Of a DNA stretch of 64,000 nt, positions 58,512-64,000 are shown piece by piece (positions within the stretch are counted from its first letter, which is position 1; the number at the start of each line of letters is the position of its first letter). A program made the position numbers and the translations under genes. Origin of the DNA: Lentilactobacillus sunkii DSM 19904 (GTDB lineage: Bacteria > Bacillota > Bacilli > Lactobacillales > Lactobacillaceae); the NCBI RefSeq assembly GCF_001435575.1, contig NZ_AZEA01000008.1, positions 25,630-89,629 on the forward strand, in the 5' to 3' direction. Under the pieces are notes generated by a model, which was not told where the DNA came from, made no database searches, and was given only the letters and a program-made list of their open reading frames with translations.

Positions 58512-58928
58512 CTAGATGAATTGCAACTCAATTGGAACAGCGTGTTTCAAGGTTTCATGAACCGTACAGTCTTTTACGACTGAGCGCATGAATGCTTTGT
58601 GAGCTGCTTCATCTAAATTAGTTTCGGCATGAACTTGAACAACGATCTTAGTAACCGCAGAACGGCCATCCTGATATTGAGTGGTATCACCAATTGTTTT
58701 AGTTTGAAACTTTTTAATTTTGATTTCTGGATGCTTTCTTGCAATGTCATTGGCGGTGATTGCTAAGCAGCTTCCAACTGATGATAATAGGTACTGAACC
58801 GGATTAGGCCCGGCATCTGTACCATGCCCCGCAATGGGTTCATCAACAATAAATTGGTGAATTCCGGTTTGTGTATCAACTTGAGCCCCAACTTTTCTGA
58901 GCTTTGAATTTACAATGTATTTTCCCAT
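58512..58928 (-). CDS. OsmC/Ohr family peroxide-detoxifying protein
   Basis: A 138-residue OsmC-fold thiol peroxidase. The peroxidatic Cys54 is in SSVGSCLAITA and the resolving Cys121 in KDCTVHETL, with Gly-rich HGTDAGPNPVQYLL before the first. Such proteins reduce organic hydroperoxides with dihydrolipoamide or similar thiols; the YhfA-like length favours the OsmC rather than the Ohr branch. ATG after GGGAAGATCATT. First gene of an operon with the OppA lipoprotein. Confidence 0.87.
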   Translation of the reverse strand: MGKYIVNSKLRKVGAQVDTQTGIHQFIVDEPIAGHGTDAGPNPVQYLLSSVGSCLAITANDIARKHPEIKIKKFQTKTIGDTTQYQDGRSAVTKIVVQVHAETNLDEAAHKAFMRSVVKDCTVHETLKHAVPIELQFI

Positions 58929-59092
58929 AATGATCTTCCCTTTTTTCGGAATTTTTAAAACCTCATGTTAGAATAATAGTCATTATAGCGGGTTTATTAT
59001 TGTATTTGTTAAAATTTGTTTATCAATTGAAAAATCAAAATGAATTTGGACGTGTTGGAATTGTTGACTATCACTGATGTGGGGAGATTAGT

Positions 59093-59386
59093 ATGAATAA
59101 AATACCAACAACAAAAATGAGTGAAATACTAAGAGACGAATTCATGAGTCCACTAAATTTATCTGCCTATGCTTTAGCAAAGAATATCAACGTTCCAACT
59201 TCACGGATTCAAGACATCTTACACGATCGTAGGGAAGTAACTGTGGATACCTCTGTGCGCTTAGGCCGATTCTTCGGCGTGTCCGATGGCTACTTTCTCA
59301 ACTTACAAAAAGACATCGACTTACGAAATGCAGAAGAAAACCACGGTGACGATTACAATCAAATCAAACAGTATCAATCAAACTAA
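59093..59386 (+). CDS. HigA-family antitoxin-like XRE protein without partner toxin
   Basis: A 97-residue protein with a VapI/HigA-type helix-turn-helix (MSEILRDEFMSPLNLSAYALAKNINVPTSRIQDILHDRREVTVDTSVRLGRFFGVSDGYFLNLQ). HigA proteins repress their operon and neutralise an upstream HigB. Here no HigB gene lies upstream or downstream, so it is solitary or has been recruited as a regulator. ATG after GTGGGGAGATTAGT; own terminator. Confidence 0.85.
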   Translation: MNKIPTTKMSEILRDEFMSPLNLSAYALAKNINVPTSRIQDILHDRREVTVDTSVRLGRFFGVSDGYFLNLQKDIDLRNAEENHGDDYNQIKQYQSN

Positions 59387-59422
59387 AAATGATGCCGACA
59401 TCCACTGTCAGCATCATTTTTT
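59387..59422 (+). terminator. Terminator after the HigA-like gene
   Basis: AAAATGATGC-GACA pairs with TGTC-GCATCATTTT (one bulge each), then TT; also usable by the convergent carrier gene. Confidence 0.8.
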
Positions 59423-59435
59423 GATTTAAATTCAA

Positions 59436-60983
59436 TTAATTAATCAACACCTCGGTAACGAGTAATCCTCCACCAAATAACAGGACAAACACAACAACCG
59501 GCCAAACAAACCGGAGCCAATGGGAATACTTCATGTTCAGCATCTGCAAGGTTGCCATTACTAGTCCGGTTGGAGCCAGGAACAGCATTGCGTACTGACC
59601 AAATTGATAGGCGGTTACGACCACATATCTTGGGATATGAACGGTGTCTGCTAATGGCGCCAAAATCGGCATCGAAAGCACGGCTAATCCTGATGACGAA
59701 GGCACGATGAAGCCCAACAGGAAGAAGATCAGCAGCATCACAATGATAAACATCGGTCCGCTCATGTGAGCAACCAGCGTCGAAGAATATTCGAGTATGG
59801 TATCGGAAATTTTACCGTTATTCAGTACCAGATTGATTCCTCGTGCCAAACCGATGATCAACGAAACACCAACCAGGCTTGAAGCACCTTTGACGAAGGC
59901 GTCAACAACACCCGTTTCACCCAACCCGTGCTTACCAGTTGCGGTTAAGAACATGATGATAATCGCAAATGACAGGAACGATGCGGCCATGGTTGGGAAC
60001 CACCAGCCCTGAGACATAACGCCCCAAACCATCAGCGGGAATGTCACAACGAATAATATCAAAATCAATTTCTTACGGGTCGTGAATTTGGATTTGCCAT
60101 CTTCACCAGTTGGGGCAATTTCCCACATGCTGTTGAATTCTTCACGATCATCATATGAATATGAAAACTTCGGGTTTGCTTTAACCTTTTTACTGTACCA
60201 ATGAAGGTAAACGATCACGAAACCGCCGGCAATGATACAGCCAATGATTCGCTCAGTCAGCCCCTGGGTAAAGTCGATTCCGGCCGCGTTAGACGCAATA
60301 ACCACGGAAAACGGGTTGATGGTCGAGAAACATGTCCCGATCGAACTCGCGAGGAATATTGCGCCCACAGACACGATGGAATCGTACCCCATGGCAATGA
60401 AAATAGGAACCAGGATTGGGTAAAAGGCAACCGCCTCTTCCTCAATTCCACATAGGGTTCCGCCAAGAACCATCAGAACTGAAACAAAGAATATCAGCAA
60501 GAATTCATGTCCTTTGGTCTTCTTGGTCAATGCCAGCAGGCCCGACTCAAACGCCCCACTGGCCTTAACGACACCGATCAAGCCACCCAATACCAGGATA
60601 AATACCATGATGTCAACGGCTTCAATGGTTCCTTTGACCATGCTTGTTGGCACTGCCGCAATACTTGCCGGTCGCTGCTTTAATCGTTGATAGGTATTTG
60701 GAATCGATACCGGGGCAGTGATACCGCCCGATGTAAATTGCTTGATGTCGATTTTGACACCTAATTTATCCAGTTCCTTTTGAGTACTTGGAACCGTGGT
60801 TACTTTCCCGTGTGGGTTGGTTACCTGCAAAGATGAGTGCGAATACGATAATTTAGAATAACTACCTGCAGGTACCATCCATGTGGCCGCCACAGCGACG
60901 ATTGTCAAAATGAATAAAATGACAAAGGCGCCGGGCATTCTCAACTTGAAATGCTTCTTTGGTTTATCAATTTGTGCGTCCAT
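59436..60983 (-). CDS. YfcC/DcuC-family membrane carrier
   Basis: A 515-residue protein of the YfcC family (C4-dicarboxylate/basic amino-acid antiporter-like) with about 12 helices. PGAFVILFILTIVAVAATWMVPAGSYSK at the start, LGGTLCGIEEEAVAFYPILVPI and SIGTCFSTINPFSVVIASNAAGI in the middle, and FIVPSSSGLAVLSMPILAPLAD in the second half are the family signatures. A roughly 60-residue outside loop follows helix 1. Substrate could be arginine/ornithine, peptides or dicarboxylates; no arc genes adjoin. ATG after AAGGGGGACATT. Confidence 0.88.
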   Translation of the reverse strand: MDAQIDKPKKHFKLRMPGAFVILFILTIVAVAATWMVPAGSYSKLSYSHSSLQVTNPHGKVTTVPSTQKELDKLGVKIDIKQFTSGGITAPVSIPNTYQRLKQRPASIAAVPTSMVKGTIEAVDIMVFILVLGGLIGVVKASGAFESGLLALTKKTKGHEFLLIFFVSVLMVLGGTLCGIEEEAVAFYPILVPIFIAMGYDSIVSVGAIFLASSIGTCFSTINPFSVVIASNAAGIDFTQGLTERIIGCIIAGGFVIVYLHWYSKKVKANPKFSYSYDDREEFNSMWEIAPTGEDGKSKFTTRKKLILILFVVTFPLMVWGVMSQGWWFPTMAASFLSFAIIIMFLTATGKHGLGETGVVDAFVKGASSLVGVSLIIGLARGINLVLNNGKISDTILEYSSTLVAHMSGPMFIIVMLLIFFLLGFIVPSSSGLAVLSMPILAPLADTVHIPRYVVVTAYQFGQYAMLFLAPTGLVMATLQMLNMKYSHWLRFVWPVVVFVLLFGGGLLVTEVLIN

Positions 60984-61196
60984 AATGTCCCCCTTATCTG
61001 ATTACAAAACAAAATGGATCAGCTTTTAACTGGTCCTGCCTAGTATTATGACTACTAATTACTAATCAATAATCCCCCACCACGAAAATTATATGACTAA
61101 TCGAATATAGCTTAACAAACCATAGTGTAACGGAATTGGAAGCGTTTGACAACACCCAAAAAACTATTTAAATCAGAAGTCAGAAGAAAGTTTGAG
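60984..61196. other. Intergenic region without recognised features
   Basis: About 210 A/T-rich bases between the carrier promoter side and the end of the YitT gene. No convincing gene, strong hairpin with T-run or operator was found. Confidence 0.5.
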
Positions 61197-62048
61197 TTAC
61201 AATATCTTCTCCAACGCCTCGCCCTTCACGCTATGAACATTATCCACAATCACAAACGCATCCGGATCGATACTGGAAACCAGCGGCACAATTTGGGCCA
61301 CTTGCTTGTCGGTGCAAATTGCATAAATCATTGGTCGCTTTTCCTGGTGATAATAGCCTTTGGCGCTAATCAGGGTTATTCCTTGTTGAAGCAATTGGGA
61401 CAGCTCAGAAGTAATCTCATCGGTTCGACTTGAAATAATGGTAACTGCCTTTCGCGCACCAAAGCGTGACAGTAATCCATTCAGGACAACCGCTGACACG
61501 TATAATTCAATCACAGTTAGAATCATATTTTGAAAACCAATAATGAAAGCTGATGGAATCGCCACGCACAAGTCAAACATCAGCATGGCCGACCCGTTCT
61601 TCATACCAAAATAACGGTTCATAATCTTTGCCAAAATCGTGCTTCCGGCAATGGTTCCTTCACCGCGGAAGATAATCCACATGGAAATTCCCATCAGAAC
61701 GCCACCAGCGATCGCCGGGATAATTGTTTGCGTTGTGTGATAGTTCAATAGAGGTGGCAGTCTCAGAAAAGCTGAGATCCACACCACTGCCCACAATGAA
61801 TACCAGATTGTTTTCTTATCCAAAAATCGGAAACCAATCAACATCAAGATTCCGTTTAAGACAAAGTTGGTAACGGCGGGCGGAATGCTTAAAGCATAGT
61901 AGCCAATTGTAGTCAATCCCGTTACGCCGCCTTCCCAAATTTGATGAGGAATCAAAAAGTCGTTGATTGCAACCGCATATATGAATGCTCCGAGAACAAT
62001 TTGCAATCCATTTTTAAGTATTGTTTTATTGATGAAAAGCACCCCCAT
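61197..62048 (-). CDS. YitT family membrane protein (DUF161 + DUF2179)
   Basis: A 283-residue protein: about six membrane helices (GAFIYAVAINDFLIPHQIWEGGVTGLTTIGYY is the first DUF161 repeat, GEGTIAGSTILAKIMNRYFG the second) and a cytosolic DUF2179 domain (about 200-283) of ferredoxin-like fold. Biochemical function not established. The start is uncertain: ATG 62048 merges with the GGGGGTG ribosome site, so a codon slightly downstream may be used. It follows the crcB pair by 25 bases and may be cotranscribed. Confidence 0.86.
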   Translation of the reverse strand: MGVLFINKTILKNGLQIVLGAFIYAVAINDFLIPHQIWEGGVTGLTTIGYYALSIPPAVTNFVLNGILMLIGFRFLDKKTIWYSLWAVVWISAFLRLPPLLNYHTTQTIIPAIAGGVLMGISMWIIFRGEGTIAGSTILAKIMNRYFGMKNGSAMLMFDLCVAIPSAFIIGFQNMILTVIELYVSAVVLNGLLSRFGARKAVTIISSRTDEITSELSQLLQQGITLISAKGYYHQEKRPMIYAICTDKQVAQIVPLVSSIDPDAFVIVDNVHSVKGEALEKIL

Positions 62049-62073
62049 ATTGTTGAATGACCAAGCAAAGCCA

Positions 62074-62427
62074 TCAGACTAGCGTCCCCAACCGAAAACC
62101 GAGAACCACAGCAGCAATCCCCAACATAACGGTTCCGAACCAGTACAAACCGGCAACTAAATATCGCCTATTTCGAATCAGCACAAACGTATCCGTTGAA
62201 AAAGTCGAGAAAGTCGTAAATCCACCACAAACTCCGGTTAGTAACAGTAATGCCAGACTCCCTTGGACTTGCATCCCTGTCAAAAAGCCAGCCAATAGTG
62301 CCCCGACAACATTAATCAGTAAGGTGGCATATGGCAGCACTGGTGATACTCGTTTCCCTAACACGGTGATCTCATACCGACATACTGCTCCAAATCCTGC
62401 GCCCAGGGCAACCCACATCATTTCCAT
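62074..62427 (-). CDS. crcB: Fluoride channel CrcB/FluC, second subunit
   Basis: A 117-residue four-helix protein. GAGFGAVCRYEIT, LLINVVGALLAGFLTG with the pore Asn, and GVCGGFTTFSTFSTDTF with the TTFSTF phenylalanine/threonine track are the Fluc hallmarks. It overlaps the upstream crcB by ten bases. In Gram-positives two different Fluc subunits form an antiparallel heterodimer that lets fluoride out. Confidence 0.92.
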   Translation of the reverse strand: MEMMWVALGAGFGAVCRYEITVLGKRVSPVLPYATLLINVVGALLAGFLTGMQVQGSLALLLLTGVCGGFTTFSTFSTDTFVLIRNRRYLVAGLYWFGTVMLGIAAVVLGFRLGTLV

Positions 62428-62828
62428 ATCCGCTTACCCCTCTCCATCGCCAGTGCGGTCAAATATCCAAACAGGACACACAAGAAACCGCCGATCAAAT
62501 TCACTGTGAGAAAGATAAACGAACCCATTGGATCATGACTGACATTCTGGACGAATTCCAATGTAAAAGTGGAAAAGGTCGTGAATGCACCAACAAATCC
62601 GGTACCGATTCCTAAAATCTCCCATTCGGGCAAATCGATGTTCAAATCTAACCCATAGATTGTGAACGTCAGCAAAAAGCAGCCAACCAGATTGACAACC
62701 GTGGTTCCCATAACGGTATTCACACCATTAAGCCAATTGCCGACCTCGTAACGACTAACGCCGCCCAGCATCCCACCAACGAAAATTGACGTAAATTGAC
62801 CTAATTTATACAAATTCCTGCGATTCAT
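62418..62828 (-). CDS. crcB: Fluoride channel CrcB/FluC, first subunit
   Basis: A 136-residue four-helix protein with FVGGMLGGVSRYEVG, GTTVVNLVGCFLLTF (pore Asn) and GTGFVGAFTTFSTFTLEF. ATG 62828 follows GGAGGAAAAGTG; the frame extends to 62900 without a site. First gene of the crcB pair. The usual fluoride riboswitch could not be recognised upstream. Confidence 0.91.
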   Translation of the reverse strand: MNRRNLYKLGQFTSIFVGGMLGGVSRYEVGNWLNGVNTVMGTTVVNLVGCFLLTFTIYGLDLNIDLPEWEILGIGTGFVGAFTTFSTFTLEFVQNVSHDPMGSFIFLTVNLIGGFLCVLFGYLTALAMERGKRIWK

Positions 62829-63016
62829 CACTTTTCCTCCGTCTAAAAACCTCATTTTAGTATAGTAGAAAACAAGTGAATTTTCATAACTAATTTTCAT
62901 TTTTGGCTCGAAAAACTGATAAGTTCAAATTCTTGTAAGCCCCTTCATTCACTGGTAACATCAATTCAACGAGAGGATTTAATATGTTAATGAGTTTTTA
63001 AGAGGGGGTTATGATC

Positions 63017-63880
63017 ATGAAATACGCAGTTACTGGTGCAACTGGTAAATTTGGTCAGACAGTTATTAAAGTATTAGCTGAAAACGTTGATAACGCGGAC
63101 ATCATTGCACTTGCCCGCGATACTGAAAAAGCCGAGAAACTGTTACCTGGAATTGAAGTCCGACCAGGCTCGTATGATTCCGAAGAAACACTGGAAAAAT
63201 CACTAAAGGGTGTTGATAAATTACTCCTAATTTCATCAATCCCCGGACAAAAAGTCAGTCGAATCCAACAGCACAAGAATGTAATTAATGCTGCCAAGAA
63301 AGCCGGCGTTCGTTTTATCGCGTACACCAGCTTCCCACACGCTGACAAAGCAAAATCATCACTGGCCATCGACCACAAGAATACGGAACAGGCCATTCGA
63401 GAATCCGGGATTGGCTATTCATTCTTGAGAAACAACTGGTATCTGGAAAACGAACGGATGCAAATTCCTGCCGCCATCCACAACAAACCATTTGTCTATT
63501 CCGCTGGTGATGGCAAAGTCGGCTGGGCACTTGAACGAGAGTATGCTGAAGCCGCCGCAAAGGTCTTGATGAGCAATGAGCCAAAAACCGTCTATGAATT
63601 TTCAGGTCCACAACGCAGTTATGACGACTTGGCACGAACACTCAAATTGCTGACTGATAATAATTTTGATGTCATGTCACTTTCCGACGATGAATATCGG
63701 AAACGTCTAATTGCAATTGGCTACAGCCCACAAACAGCTGCCGGAATCGTTGGTATGCAGAAGTTGATTCGTGAAGGCGATCTCGCAGAAACGTCCGGTG
63801 ATTTACCAAAGGTTTTGGGCCATCCATTACCAACGTTTGAGGAATCACTTGAAGAAGTCATTGATAAACTGAAAAAGTAA
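63017..63880 (+). CDS. NmrA-like / QorB-type NAD(P)H-binding oxidoreductase
   Basis: A 287-residue atypical short-chain dehydrogenase. Rossmann motif YAVTGATGKFGQTVIKVL (3-20), then LLLISSIPGQ, VRFIAYTSFPHADKAKSSLAIDHKNTEQAIRESGIGYSFLRNNWYLEN; the usual YxxxK catalytic pair is absent, as in NmrA and quinone oxidoreductase QorB. Probable NADPH:quinone reductase or redox sensor. Start ATG 63017 is eight bases from GAGGGGG; ATG 63011 is too near. Monocistronic with a terminator. Confidence 0.88.
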   Translation: MKYAVTGATGKFGQTVIKVLAENVDNADIIALARDTEKAEKLLPGIEVRPGSYDSEETLEKSLKGVDKLLLISSIPGQKVSRIQQHKNVINAAKKAGVRFIAYTSFPHADKAKSSLAIDHKNTEQAIRESGIGYSFLRNNWYLENERMQIPAAIHNKPFVYSAGDGKVGWALEREYAEAAAKVLMSNEPKTVYEFSGPQRSYDDLARTLKLLTDNNFDVMSLSDDEYRKRLIAIGYSPQTAAGIVGMQKLIREGDLAETSGDLPKVLGHPLPTFEESLEEVIDKLKK

Positions 63881-63885
63881 CTAAG

Positions 63886-63912
63886 AAAGCTTCCACAATT
63901 GGAAGTTTTTTC
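63886..63912 (+). terminator. Terminator of the NmrA-like gene
   Basis: Stem CTTCCA / TGGAAG (extended by A/T pairs), CAAT loop, then TTTTTT. The rest of the window to 64000 shows no feature. Confidence 0.78.
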
Positions 63913-64000
63913 TATGCGGCTTTCGAAAACACGGTTTGCTTTCACTGATTGCCACAAGTATCATAAACGTTAGAAGCTGTCCAAGATCTATGATTTTTGA

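Noticed and set aside
62057..62509. 150-codon open frame opposite crcB
   Set aside because: Antisense shadow of the two overlapping fluoride-channel genes.
62829..63000. Fluoride riboswitch before crcB
   Set aside because: The conserved crcB-motif pseudoknot elements are not present on the minus strand there.
1..64000. tRNA, rRNA, CRISPR, insertion-sequence or prophage content
   Set aside because: No cloverleaf ending CCA, repeat-spacer array, transposase or phage structural gene could be recognised on either strand.

Overview
The window reads as chromosomal DNA of a low-GC Lactobacillaceae bacterium, most likely an obligately heterofermentative one such as Lentilactobacillus (genus is inference). 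Reasons: strong AGGAGG-type ribosome sites, frequent TTG starts, OppA-type lipoproteins, C69 dipeptidase, ferrochelatase and MntH without other haem genes, a T-box leader, a chromosomal Fst-type toxin locus and CcpA-like boxes. I see no rRNA, tRNA, CRISPR array, insertion sequence or prophage; nearly all genes look intact. Many starts were moved to the codon that sits 5-10 bases after a ribosome-binding site.

Layout. 1-9.3 kb: end of a drug-type MFS pump, a secreted C69 dipeptidase, an aminotransferase, a DUF3290/DUF421 membrane pair, a BcrA-like ABC exporter, a DJ-1/PfpI protein and a sugar/H+ symporter. 9.3-14.4 kb: acetolactate decarboxylase, a YjjG-like phosphatase, an MHS-family symporter, Dps and an aldo/keto reductase. 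14.4-23.8 kb: a flavin reductase operon (fumarate-reductase-like flavoprotein plus old-yellow-enzyme homologue), fructosamine-kinase-like protein, an ECF sigma/anti-sigma pair, TauE, a secreted GH3 enzyme and an aldo/keto reductase divergent from a MerR regulator with a clear MerR operator. 23.8-35.7 kb: two solitary OppA lipoproteins, SRAP, an unrecognised helical protein, a membrane-tethered flavodoxin-like reductase, hemH-mntH, a large inverted-repeat element and a lipoprotein peptidylarginine/agmatine deiminase homologue. 35.8-40.9 kb: a complete ugpC-A-E-B plus glycerophosphodiesterase operon for glycerophosphodiester/glycerol-3-phosphate use.

41-48.5 kb: membrane-bound XRE regulator, a probable type I toxin-antitoxin locus of the Fst/par type (28-38 aa toxin, about 58-nt antitoxin RNA, matching direct repeats and complementary hairpin loops), an S53 acid peptidase, DUF2975 plus XRE pair, sfsA, an HdeD-like protein, a HigBA/RelE-NadS type II module, a probable 220-nt structured RNA gene and a 40-codon gene. 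48.4-64 kb: a 3-hydroxyacyl-CoA dehydrogenase homologue divergent from an MFS transporter-nadC operon with two phased palindromes, a nucleoside hydrolase, an amino-acid permease behind a T-box whose features point to tRNA-Asp, arsC, a uracil-DNA-glycosylase-like protein, two small secreted proteins, OsmC plus a third OppA, an orphan HigA, a YfcC-family carrier, YitT, a crcB fluoride-channel pair and an NmrA-like reductase.

Together the genes describe a peptide-, nucleoside- and phospholipid-scavenging organism with redox and metal-stress functions. The least ordinary items are the type I toxin locus, the unassigned RNA gene, the phased operators before the transporter-nadC pair, the secreted deiminase and the flavodoxin-membrane fusion.
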